Source: Pelecanus crispus
Lineage: Eukaryota > Chordata > Aves > Pelecaniformes > Pelecanidae
Length of the DNA: 64,000 bases
NCBI RefSeq assembly: GCF_030463565.1
Contig: NC_134644.1
Span: 113,463,684 to 113,527,683 of the forward strand
Reading direction: 5' to 3'
Shown here piece by piece: positions 36,550 through 48,734 of this stretch. How positions within the stretch are numbered: the stretch's first letter is position 1; every line of letters starts with the position of its first letter. The notes under the pieces are model-generated. The model was not told where the DNA came from. It saw only the letters and a program-made list of their open reading frames with translations, and ran no database searches. A program made the translations under genes and the position numbers.

Positions 36550-37131
36550 CATAAGCTGAGGTTTCAGGCTGTTCAGCATCCCTTCAGTGGGAGGAAACAG
36601 AACATCTGAGTGAATCTAGTTCCTTATTGACAGTCTCAGCAGCCAGGCCCAGGACTGGAATGGACATGGATGTCGAATATCATTATAGGAAGTGGTTCCT
36701 TCAGCTCAGAGATGTGGTATTTATATTGGGGTTTGTGCTTTGACGAAAGAAGACGACTTCATTCTCTGTGCCTGACAATGTGGTACTGTTTGTGAGCCTG
36801 AAGTAAACTACACAGAGAAAAAGAAATGGGACAAAAATCTGAGAAACCAACAAGATCTTCAAAACAAACAGTTAAATTTGGAGAAGATTTTGTGTAGTTT
36901 TGACCTGCCTCAACCTAACTTAATTTTGAAGGTTGTTAACATGTTGGCTCCTTGCACTGCTTTATCCTGTACCTCTGGTCTAAGAGGTTCTGCAAGGATT
37001 TTCTCTTTTTGCGTGAGACTCTTCCATCCTTCTTTGTTGTAACACATTTCTCTGCTGATTCTCGTGCATAATTTCACCAAGGCCAGTGCAAATATTTGAT
37101 GTCATTGTCAATGGTTTATTGTTGATGTCTG

Positions 37132-37171
37132 AATAAAATGCCAATCTGAGATTTAGAAGATCTTAAATAAA
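37132..37171 (+). terminator. Candidate main polyadenylation signals of DSEL
   Basis: Two AATAAA hexamers, at 37132 and 37166, lie 34 nt apart. The second is followed by CTGTGTTGTTG and more GT/T-rich sequence, as expected of a cleavage-stimulating downstream element. This would give a 3' UTR of about 1.1 kb. Confidence 0.5.
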
Positions 37172-37190
37172 TCTCCAGGTCTGTGTTGTT

Positions 37191-40100
37191 GAGCGATGTT
37201 TTGCTTTTCTGTGTAAAAAATTTCGAAAGGACTACCATTGCTAACCTCAAGTCTTCTTTCAGAGAGGGGAGAAATCTGAAAATCACTCATCTCTCAGCCA
37301 CCTCACATTTGAGTGATGTTTCCCTGCAGTAAACTATTTCCAAAGTTGTCTGATTTTTATCATGATTGGTGTTTCTTTAACATGGTGCTGTAATATGATA
37401 TTGGTTTGGAAACAGATAGGCATGATAGGGTATATGTGTCTTTGTCACAGCTTATTTTCTTCTTGAGTCACTCTTTGTTGGCACATGCCCATTAAGAAAA
37501 AAATTTCCCATTTTCCAACTTAACTTTCTGAGCATTCTTTGGAAATGCATGTGTACTGTAAGTGTCTGCAGATGTGTAAATCAGAGCACAGAGACATCTG
37601 CTGCCTTTACCATCTGTTTTTTATTACAAATGGAATTGTCTTGAAATATGCCTCAGTTGGTTTGTGGGAGCTGGGATCAGAGTTTTGGCTTATTATATTG
37701 AAATATGTGTGTAATTACTGTTTATTTGGGTGGTAAGCATTAGACAATGTCAAAAGTGCAGTGAGTTTCTTCATACAGATTACAGGTACCCTTGCTGATT
37801 TCTGATATAAAGGAGTTCTTACATTTCCTTCCAATCTTACCTCTTACCCCACTGTCTTGTCCCTCCCATACATACATTTCACGTCCTTTGGGCATGTTGT
37901 GATATCTCATTATGACCTAGATAAATGTAGCTCTTCCTCAGCCAGTCATTAGTATGTCAAAATAGGCCTCTAGCATGATAAAGGTATTGATATTTTGCAG
38001 TCTCACTAACCATAACTTGGCTGTCATTTACTAGCAGTGGTTGTTTTATCCCCCTTCAGTCCTACGTCTCACCCCTGGCTAGGTCGAATGTTATGTTAAG
38101 GAAATATTAAACAAGTTAATATACACTGACATGTTAGTGGAACTTTGGTTTCCAAGTATCATTCTCTCAAATTGGCTTCTCTCTGAAGCCATTTTTGATC
38201 ATATGTTAAAAAAAAAAAGTATGGATATCTGTACAGTCTGTACTTGACAGAATAAGTTTCAGCATTTGCCTTCTGTTTCCAGGATTTGCACTCTAGAATC
38301 AGAACAAATGAAAAGGCTTTTCTCTGTCAGATGTTTTAGGGCAGCTGGAGCTAAGAATTAAGACTGACTGTGTGTTTGTGGAAGTAGAAAGAGACTTTTA
38401 AATCCCTTCCTGAAAGTGCCATATGGAATGCCACAATAGCCTATAAACCAACTTTTTGTTTGTTTTTGAAGAGTTAGGGTGGACAGAATCATCTGTCAGA
38501 AGCATCATCTGTGCTGCTTTTGGAATCAAGTTATCCCATGCACTTGCATTCATAATAGTGTCGTTGCTGTCATTAATTATATGCAAGATTTAGGAGCTAG
38601 TTCTTTTCTGTACTGTACTTTCCCAGTTCAAAGAATGCATAATCTATTATTCAGAATTTGTTGCATTGTGTGTTCCTTATAGAGATGCAAAAAGGTAGGA
38701 TAACTCTGTTCTTTATTTTTAGATCTCATTGTGAGGGCAAATGCATTAAAATCATTATGACAAAAATATTTAAAAGGAAAAACAGTGTCTTTGAAAACAA
38801 CAGGGTAGGAATGCCTAAGGCATGGCAAGTCTCTAATTTTCAATCAAATAATTGTTTTGTTGAGTTTTAGATGGTAAGTTACGTGACCACTTGACCAAAG
38901 TTAGTACCAGACGAGAGGTATTCCAGCTATGGAGCTGAATGACTTTGTGTTGAGATTGTGGCCTACTACCTCTAGGAATAGCAACCCAAGACACAGCAGA
39001 AAGCTGAATAAACATGCATATGGTTAAAGAGAATGCCCACTAAAAGATGCAGATCTATGACTTTGTAGAATAAATTTCAGTGGCACCATCCATAAAGTGA
39101 CAGTTGTGGCATGGAGAAGTACGAATCCTGTGGAGGCCTGGTGATAAAAAAAAAAAATAAATAAACTTTGTCTATTAATGGATAAATTCCAGTTTTATGT
39201 CTGTGCTGATCTTAAGTCAAATCAGTCATTAAGTAGATCTTTATTTTTCTTATGCAAGTGTTCCTATTGAGACTAGTATGGCTCTGTGTATGAATAATAT
39301 GAGTGCAATTTTATAATATGAAATGATTTTGTGGATGTGCAGAGTTACCCTCAAAATTCTCTTCTGTCACTAGCATCCAGAGGAAGAATGGTCACTACAC
39401 AGACACAGATATTAACCTCCCCTTTCTCCATATAGTAATGTTTAAGACTGTCAGTAAAATTTGAGAATTGTTAGACCTTTTTGAAAAGCATGTCTGTTTA
39501 GGTACATTGTATTGAAGAGTGTTCTGGCACTTTCAGTTACACTTTCATAAAGACACTTATGAAAACTAGTCTCAGTACTTTATCTTAACTTTGCTTCCTT
39601 TTTCTCCCTCTTAAATGTTGATAATTATTTGTACTATATTGTGGTTTGAACTGTCTAATTACAAGACAGCTAAGATTTTGACATATTTTAAAAGCAGGCT
39701 TTATTTAAATGCTTACATCTCTGAATCATAGTTGGAAGCCTAAGAAAAATAAATGCCGAGGAAAACATTTCAGATATTTACTTACTTTCTAAGTGACATT
39801 GGCCCTGGGGAGATGGGTCTTGTCATTCAAAGTTCTATCAAATCACATGAATCTATAGTCTCTGAGCATACCGTAATGCCTCTATTGCTCCCAGTAGGCT
39901 TTTTCCAAGAGTGACATCTGTGGAGATGAGCCTCAGTATCATGGTCAGATTGGTTCCTTTCACCCTCCTAGCATGCAGTTGGCATGCAGTCCTCATCGGA
40001 TTTATGTTTGAACACTTAATTTGCCAGATACAGAGTTGAATTTCTGTACAAGATCCTCAATTATACGTAAAATATATGGCACAATTCATTTGACAGTGTA

Positions 40101-42707
40101 ATACTATTCTGATAGTGTTAGAATGCAAATGAAACAAAAAATGCACTTCAGGTTTTATAAAGTTATTGGTAACTGATTTGTAAAGCTTCAGTCATGGATC
40201 AGGTTTTTTTTTTTAACCATAAAACGGTTTCACTTACTGTTGAAACTTAATGATGTGACTGCTAGGGGAGTCCTGGCTCTGCCTGACAGTCAATTATTTC
40301 CATTATTAGCCTTAGAGACTCTATTTATTTGATGAACATGAACATACATAATCTGGAATATAATACTGCATTTGCTGAAAACATTTGAAGTTCACAGTTC
40401 AAGAGTAAGTTTGAAAATATGTTACCTCAATATTTCTGTAAGTTACAAAAATTAACCCCTTTGCAAGTGGCCCATATGTTGGGTCCATATGTTGGAATGT
40501 TTTATAATTAGAAACTTATTTATTTAGATGACTTAGAAATAATTTATCAAAATTATTTCTTTTTAATTACACATTAAATGATTTTCTTCAAGAGGATAAG
40601 TACTGGATCTTAACGCTTTTATGATCAGGGCATCATAAGCTTTCTTTCCTTTCTCTGGACTTGCTTTTAGCTTTCGTTCAGACTAAAACCTGTGTTTAAA
40701 TCTCATCATGAATGGGGTGTTTTCTGAATGAGGAGTCTGGCTGGAGACTCTTATAGTCTCAAATTCCATTTCATTGCATTTCAGTGTGGAATATCATGGA
40801 CTATGGGTCATAGATCAAATCACTAAATTGTGAGCTCTTCAGAATTGGGCCATAAGTGGAATGAAGCCTTGCTGACCTCGATGAATGTTGTGCCATTGAC
40901 TTCAACAGGGCCAAAATACTATCATCTACTATCATCAAACTATTTTCATCCACCTAGCCTGAATAGTCCAAACCAGCAGAAATTATGGGAAGTAAATACC
41001 TCAAATAATCATGAAAAATTACTGTTCTTTTTATTTGATAAAAAAAAGGAAAATGCATTTTAATACTGTAAAAAAAAATAAATTGCTCTGTAACCCTAAT
41101 CAAAGATACCTGTAGGCTGTCTGATAAATTTATAAACTCATAAAAGGAGGTATAGAAACCAACAGATATACAAAATAATGTACAAAGCACTGTTTCAAAT
41201 GTTGGGACTTTGATTTTCTTTAGTGAGGAGAAATTTGCTGATACGTGATCTATGCTGTTCTCATAAATGTCATAAAGAATGTGAATGGGTAATCTTGTGC
41301 TCTCTCAGAAAATAATTAATAATGGAAAAGTGCTGTTTCACTTTACCAAAATGATACTGTTTTAAATGAAACTATACATCTTTTGAGCTGACAGTGTGCT
41401 GAGAGTTACATGTGATGTAGGAGAACAAAGACAGTCTGATTTCATTCATAACTGTGTAACACAATAATTTCTGAAAGGTTCTTCATTTATGCTGGTATAA
41501 ACTCAACATTTAGTTTACTGTCTTCATTGAGAAAGATACTGTGGTGTTTAAGAACATGACCTGAATTCATCTAGCTCACATAAGGTAACTTAACTTTCAC
41601 ACCCAAATAAGGAGCATTGTTACTCTAGAATCAATGGAAAGTGAATGTCACCTTCAAAGGTAAATCAGACATTGCTTACATCTTTGTAAATCCTCAAAAG
41701 CCAAGGGTGACTAAACTCTTACTTTAGATGCCCACTGAAAGGCCTCAAAGGAAGTGGAGTGAATTTGGCTTTAAATGTGTATGGTCTTACATCTAAGTAG
41801 ATTCCTGTGTCTGAATGGTTCTAGTACATAAACTGTCCAAACAAAATTTTATGAAACATCCTGCATAAAATAAAACTATTGTTAGTAAAAGAATACTTTC
41901 GTGTTATCCTTTTGTTTTTCTTTTTTTTTTCTTCAATTACTTCACCACTCAGGATATCACAAAACTATGATGTGGTCAAGCATATGTATTTAAATTTTAA
42001 AACTATTACTATTTTTGTTTGTTTTGAATATGGGAGCCACTGTTATCTTTCAGAAAGTATTGATGGCAAGACCTGATTCTGTCTGCCCTTGGATGAACAG
42101 TAAGTATGTTTGGTGTTAAGTAAAAGACCACAAAATAGCCGTATTCCTAGAACAAAAAGGGTGATTTCCTGCTAAGTTGTCAGGAACTGGCCAACTGGTT
42201 TTGAAGTCTCCTAGTCTATAAACACTATAGCTGTATGCAAAATGTATGTTTAGAATAGTTCTTCTTTTAGTTCCTGAACTGTACCCAGGAATTTTTTCAG
42301 AAACTGATATTTGGCCCAGAGACCATTCTAACAATTTAACAGTGTAGGTAAGCAAGTTCCAGCAGCCATGAACGTTCTCATCTGTGTTTAATTAAAAAAA
42401 AAAAAAGACACATAATCAAGTTAACTGGAGTAACTGCAGCCCTCTGGATCTCTCTTACTGAATGTGGGCTGGTGCAGGCAGTATCTATCAGATCCAGAGG
42501 CACAGGTAGTTCAGCATCCTTATTGCTGCAAAGATCTATAACCCACTGCAGGTGCATCTGAGCTGCAACTAGTTTCCTGCAGCAGAGTTTTGCAGGTTTA
42601 ACTAACTGATTTTTTTGTCCATTTAATTTAGCAGAAGGTGCTTGGGATATTTCTTAAACATAGGAACAGGAATAAAACCTGATTCTCCTGTGAACTTCAG
42701 CATGTTC
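37191..42707. other. AT-rich sequence downstream of DSEL
   Basis: No gene or clear repeat seen; short open frames only. If DSEL uses a more distal polyadenylation site, the left part would be 3' UTR. A near-tandem CCATATGTTGG duplication lies near 40471-40495. Confidence 0.6.
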
Positions 42708-43067
42708 GCTCTCTACAACTACCTGAAAGGAGGTTGTAGCGAGGTGGGTGTTGGTCTCTTCTCCCAAGTAGTTAGCAATAGGACAAGAGGAAATGGGCTT
42801 AAGCTGTGCCAGGGGAGGTTTAGGTTGGAAATTAGGAAACATTTCTTTACGGAAAGGGTGGTCAAGAATTGGAACAGGCTGCCCAGAGAGGTGGTGGAGT
42901 CACCATCCCTGGAAGTGTTTAAAAAACGGGTAGATGTGGCACTTTGGGACATGGTTTAGTCTAGTCTACCCTTGATTGGCTTAGAGTAGACTTGGTAGTG
43001 TAGGTTAATGGTTGGACTGGATGATCTTAAAGGTCTTTTCCAACCTAAACGATTCTATGATTCTATG
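42708..43067 (+). mobile_element. CR1 LINE 3' fragment
   Basis: Begins abruptly in the C-terminal ORF2 region ([17 protein letters not shown]) and keeps that frame open to the natural stop at 42959. It then shows the CR1 3' UTR and the ATTCTATG-type tail. This is typical 5'-truncated CR1. The protein part is close to that of copy B but is not the same copy, and a small local duplication follows the stop. Confidence 0.92.
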
Positions 43068-45709
43068 TTGTAAAGCAAAGGTTTGCACATTTTTAAGTCT
43101 TGATGAGGTTATATTTAGCTGTGAAACAGGTTTAATGTTGGGCTTTTTTTTTCTGGAGGGTGTTAGCCCTGTGCCTTCTCTGTTAGTGGCTGCTGAGTTA
43201 TTTTGCAGTTGGTGGGTGGTATGTGTTTATCCTTTGTCGCTCATCCTAGGTCTTGTCACTGTACTCTCACAAGTAATTTTTTTTTTTTTAAACCTTCTGA
43301 ATCTTGAACCCAGCTTTGGCTTTTGGGAGAGTTACATGGAAAATGCCTCTTATGATAGGAACAACAAGGTGTGGTGTATGTTACTGTCTATTGCAAATTC
43401 TTTGACAATATTTGTCTCCAGCTATTTTCTGAAAGGTTGTTCAAAGTAAATAAATTCAATGTACAGAGCTCAGAGAAAACTAATACCAAGAACATGATAA
43501 AAAGCAGGCTGCCAGAGATAATAAATACCCACTTGTTTTTGTGAAAGTCATTAATATTTTCACTCCTAATTGCTTTTCTGAGAGAGGAATTGCTTACATT
43601 TTCTTCGGGGTTTTTTAGACCTTTTTGTGTTTCCATCCTACAGCTTGCCTAAAAATAGATTTTAAGTTATATTTTCTGAATCTTAGTTTGCAATGTTAAT
43701 TTTGGTACATTTTCTTGAACCTTCTGTTGTGTTTCAGGATGTTCTAGTCTATTCTTTTCATAAATTACATCCTACAGATGCCACTTGATTTCAAGAAACA
43801 TAGTCTCAGACCTGGTGAGGACTGAGATAGGTACACAGAAATTAACTGAGAAACAGAAGAAACAAAATGTTATGCTGCTGAAGAGAATAGACTTGAAAGT
43901 GTGTGTTGGAATATTTAGGTCTTAATGAGCTGCTGCATCATGCACTATGAATGCCTGAAGAATAGACTTTTTTATTCACTTTAACTGATCAGCTGAACAT
44001 TGTCTGTTTCAAATTACCATAAGAGTACTGACGGAAAGATAAGTTAAAAGGAATTTTTGTTTTGATGTATTTTGATTTTTATTTTCTTTCTTCAAAGCAG
44101 TGCTATTCTTTTGTACTCCCAAGCTGTGTTAACTTATAACTAGATAGCTATTACCCAGTGTAGCTCTATAAGAACATTGTTGGCACCAAAAAGATGCTTT
44201 TCAATAAGAGGGTGCAGCTTTACCTGCTGGGTGTACATTCAATATTGATGGTTTCTCAACTGCCAGCATCCTTTGGTTACGCATTTGAAAGAAAAGTTGA
44301 CTTCTGTAATAAAGAATTGTTTCATGTTAAAGAATGGACTGCACTGTTGCTGAACAAAATAGAGGTGATGTGAAAACATGCATATTATAGACAGTCAGGA
44401 TATTATTGGTTAGTCATGATTAAGCCAGTCTCATAATCAGATCTGTAAAAGTATGGGTGTAGCTCTCATCCATTCCTCAGCCTAATTACTAACCTTCAAA
44501 ACCCTCTTTAATTGCAGGCTAGGCTAAGATGAATTTAATTCCATTTGCTGAAAGAAAAACGCAAGCCCATGTGAAGATACCGTGGCTTTGTTGATATACT
44601 AGGATTTTTTTTAAGCTGCTGTCACTTGAATGTATGTCTGTACCTCTAAATTGCTCCAGGGTACATTTGCAAATCTTACATAATGAATGATTCTGTTGAC
44701 TTCAGTGTACAGGAATTTACCTATTTGTATTCCGTCTTTCTCTGATAATAGCCACGCCTTAGTACCTTTAACACATGAAGTGAATAGAATGATTAGTAAA
44801 GAGCCAGGCTAGACAATGAAGAAAAAGCTCTGATATTCATTGTTCACAGATTGTTGAAAGTGTTTGCCAGCAATCTGCTTCATCTGCATTTAGTTCAGTT
44901 GACTGCATAGCAACAGACTCATAGCATCCTTTGCAGAATCTCCCTTGAGAAGTTTATAACTGAAAGGTACAGTTTTCAACAGCTAATATATATATCTCAT
45001 TGCTTTAGTGCCTCTTAAATTAATGTAGGTGCAATTTTCTTCTTGATTTAAAGCTGCAAAGAAAATGAAAGAAAAAAAGTTATTCAATTCCCTTTAAAGT
45101 TAAATATAAATAAATAAATGCATTCTAAAATAAAGTTGTTCAGATGCTATTAAAGTTTTGGAAAAAAGAAATCTGTAGGGTCAATTTAGCAGAACTGCCA
45201 TTAAGTGTGTTATTAAAATATTACTCTATAATGTATCCTGCAAAACAGGTACAAATATGAGCCATTTGCCTTTGTTGGACTTCTGGAACAGAATCAGCTA
45301 GATATACAAAAAACTTTTAACTGAAAGCAGATGTAGTAACCTCATGAAAAGGTAGGCTTACCCACATTTAGGTACCTTGCAGTTACTCTTGTACTTACGG
45401 GCTTTTATTTCATGTTATCAGTGAAGATTTAGTAACTCAATTTTGGTTTTATTTTTTGTTACTATTCCGGATGCATTGTTAGTAGTAAGTGTGAGCACTG
45501 GGAGAAATGGTCCATAACTTTAAAGATCTCATAGTCTAAATGGTAAGTAACTATTAGCATCTATATTTTAGAGGTTCTAAGTCCAGTAACTCACATAAGG
45601 CTTATAGATAATTCTATGGGTGTAATGGAAGTTGAATTTAAATAGCTGAAATTTCAGTCTGCTTCTATGAATCACATGCAACTTATCCTTAAACATAGTC
45701 ATTTGCAGT
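43068..45709. other. AT-rich intergenic sequence, nothing recognised
   Basis: Bounded by two CR1 fragments in opposite orientation. A 145-codon open frame starts inside the CR1 tail (43012-43449) and has no protein features. Confidence 0.65.
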
Positions 45710-46054
45710 ATAGAATCATAGAATCATTTAGGTTGGAAAAGACCCTTAAGATCATCAAGTCCAACCGTTAACCTAAGACTGTCAAGTCCACCACACTAAA
45801 TCATGTCCACATGTACACCTCTTTTAAATACGTGCAGGCATGGTGACTCAACCACTTCCCTGGGCAGTCTGTTCCAGTGCTTGATAACCCTTTTGGTGAA
45901 GAAATTTTTCCTAATTTCCAACCTAAACCTCCCCTGGCGCAGCTTGAGGCCTTCCCTCAGCGGCTCCTCATAAGAATTGTGCTCCAGACCCTTCACCGGC
46001 TTCATTGCCCTTTGGATGTGCTCCAGCACTTCAGTGTCTTTCTTGTAGTAGGGG
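45710..46054 (-). mobile_element. CR1 LINE 3' fragment with internal deletion, joined to a U2 snRNA piece
   Basis: Sense is -. The tail octamers lie at 45711-45735, then comes the 3' UTR, then the ORF2 end ([13 protein letters not shown] on the - strand) and, after a deletion of roughly 170 bp near 45950, the more N-terminal HLEYC-side region ([13 protein letters not shown]). The CR1 match stops at about 46054, where a U2-like sequence starts. Confidence 0.9.
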
Positions 46055-46090
46055 GCTTCTTGGCCTTCTGGCTAAGATCAAGTGTAGTGT
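46055..46090 (+). pseudogene. U2 snRNA 5'-end fragment next to CR1
   Basis: 36 nt match U2 snRNA positions 4-39 at 33 of 36 places, including GGCTAAGATCAAGTGTAGT with its branch-site-recognition core in slightly altered form (GTAGTG). The remaining ~150 nt of U2 and its promoter elements are absent, so it is a relic. It reads on the + strand while the adjoining CR1 reads on the - strand, so the U2 5' end faces the CR1 5' end. Confidence 0.8.
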
Positions 46091-46825
46091 AGCATATATG
46101 CTGTGAATGCATATCACCAAATTCATGAAGTCCTGCTAACTCTGGGAGAGAGTCAAAATGCTGGAAAGCAAGCCATGTCTGTGGTGTGGAACTAAGTCTT
46201 ACACAGAAAATTTATGCAGTGAAGTGCAGAGAGATTTTAACGTGATGAAGGCCCTCGGCAAATACACTGAATTTGCTCTTAATTTAGAACTTAAAACAGT
46301 CTCTGATATATGAAGCTTACTGGGAAATATTTAGGTTGTGGCTTATGTTTTCCTTGCAAATGAAGCACTTCTTTTTTGCTAGTGTGGCTTTTTAGCTGCA
46401 AGTGTTCTGAGACTGACCATCCTTTTTTGCTCTTCTTTTTTTATGCTGTGTAGTTTCCTTATAAGACTTTTATTTATTTATTTGAGAAAGATTTTTTTTA
46501 TCAAGGGTTAATTTGATGAACTGTTTCATTGCTTTTTCCTTCTGTTGCTTTAAAAATAGAAATCATACTTTCAGGCATTTTGTGAAGGAATCTATCAGAA
46601 TTTCTTAAAGTCACAAATTAGAGAAAGTAGTCAGAATATAACTGTGGTTGCAAACTACATCAATAACTTCAGAATGTCTTCTTATACTGACAAAAAAAGC
46701 ATACGAATTTAACCTTATTTTCTTTACAGCAACTTTATTGATATAATTGTACCATTTATGTTGAAAATACACCCATTTTTATTTAAAATAAAATACACTT
46801 CCTTCAACGAAACAGATACTTATAG

Positions 46826-46852
46826 TTTACAATTATAATTATTATTATTATG
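46826..46852 (+). repeat. Short (ATT)n stretch
   Basis: AATTATAATTATTATTATTATG-type low complexity sequence. Confidence 0.7.
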
Positions 46853-48702
46853 AATAGCTCCTAATTGGAATTCTGTGGTAGACCAAATCTTCTGCAATAT
46901 CTCTTGCACCCTTTGTGATTTCAACTGTGACAAGAGTGGCCAACAACTCAATAGGTTTCCTGCTCTAAGGCAAAATCTGTTCATGGCACTTAAAACACTG
47001 CCAAACACATGAAAGGAAATTTAATTTAACAATATTTTATCATATTTTATTCTTGCAGATCTTATTTTTGAGTGAAGGTTGAATATCGTGCTTTCATTTT
47101 GATAGAAAAATGCACTCATTTAAATTCACCTGTAAGTTATCTTACCTGTGCCCCTCCAAAATTTGCTGACAGGCAGATTTCTAATAGCTCTACTCCTTTC
47201 TTCTTTCAGTAAAGTTTAAATTTTGTTAATTGTCCCAAGAGTATTGAATTTAACTAAACAGGAGTAAAACTGCTTTAAATGTCTTTAGTATATGGCCTGT
47301 ACTGGTTACATCTCTTTTGACTTTGAGTTACAAGTGTAATTCGAAAAGAAATCCTCAGTGATACCTCAAATCTATCCCATTGTAATCCTATTAAATAGAA
47401 ACATTTCCTGGGTGATGGACATTCTAGACATCTTGCAGAAAGTGCTGATGTACTTTACATTAGCACATCGTATTAAACATTACTTCTGGACTCAAGTACT
47501 CCTTATGTTTTGCATTCAGTACCAACAGAGAATATATGGTAGTTTAACAGTAGACCATTCGATTCGTACTGCAAAATGATTGTAAAAGTGCCCTAAGATC
47601 TTCACCTAGGAGATCAGTATATCAAAAATAGATGCTTTTCGTATCAAAATGAGAACTCTGACTCTCAGACCATGAATACCAATGCACAACACGACTTCTC
47701 ATCCTGCTCTTATGTGGTCATCTTGTTAGGAATAAGTGGTAGGATGTTCTTGGATGTCCTGACACCAACACAAAGGCCATCTCAAGGAGAAAAAGTAGTA
47801 GTTTTAATCAATACATAGTAATATATAGCAGGCTTTCCTAATAACTACTTTTCTTGCCTGAATGTATAGAGAATCACATTTTACTGGAGTATGTATTTCT
47901 AATTGAGGTCAGTATCTGCTTGCACTAGGAAAAGTGATGATATGCCAGCTCATATTATGCAGTGACAGAAGAGGTAGTCAGCACAGGGTAGACTATAGCC
48001 TGGAGTTTTTCACTGGTGGCATTTGAGTATTGCCAAAAAATACACTGTAAATAGATTATTTTTATTTTGCTCACAGAGCATACTGCAAGCTGTGGAAAGA
48101 GTGATCTCTTTCTTCATTGGAAGACTTAGCAGAGTTTTCTCATGCTATGTCTTTCCCTGCTGCCAGCACAGTAGAGAAAAAGGGACATAGCTGGAGGAGA
48201 AGATATATGTCAGAATATCCATGCAATGTGATGACCCTCTGGAGTGTCACCTTTGCTGTGCAGCCACAAATATATACTAGAGCAAGCCTATTGTTTCTTC
48301 CTAGGGCATGGATAAAATCTTGGAAATCTCTGACTTGTGAGCACCCTACAGACTCAGAAATGAGAAGACATTTAAAAATGATCCTTCAAATTGCTTTTAA
48401 TCTCATGGCATATGAGGTAATTACACAACTTCCATGACCTTGACTGATGGTCTTGAAAGATTGAAAATGCCCAGGTGTGGGATATAGTCATGTAACAGAA
48501 AAGGTAATTTTCTGGAATATAAGAAACACAATGTTTCAGCTCATCAGGCCATAAGTACATGACACAGCACGACTCTAAAGTAGGCAAATAAATTGACAGA
48601 ACGGACTTCCACACAGCTTCTAGTGCTGGCTCAGATTGATAGCTGTGGCTAGCGTCAGCACAAACGCTAGGCACTGATTAAGATACCGATCAAAACAAAT
48701 GC

Positions 48703-48734
48703 TGTTATGTGGCCTCATTCAGGGCCACATAACA
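48703..48734. repeat. Perfect 12-bp hairpin with 8-nt loop
   Basis: TGTTATGTGGCC at 48703-48714 is the exact reverse complement of GGCCACATAACA at 48723-48734; the loop is TCATTCAG. No T-run follows and no known element is recognised around it. Confidence 0.8.

Larger units (their letters stand above)
36047..37190 (+). other. DSEL: Predicted DSEL 3' UTR
   Basis: AT-rich non-coding sequence after the TAA at 36044. The end is placed just past the AATAAA at 37166, which is followed within about 20 nt by GT-rich sequence, the classical arrangement. An earlier AATAAA at 36544 could give a shorter form, and a longer UTR cannot be excluded. It contains a tRNA-like fossil at 36303-36378 and a T/G-rich stretch near 36210. 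Confidence 0.5.

Noticed and set aside
36047..37190. A second coding exon or downstream gene after DSEL
   Set aside because: Only a 64-codon frame without features; stops in all frames and polyadenylation signals fit a 3' UTR.
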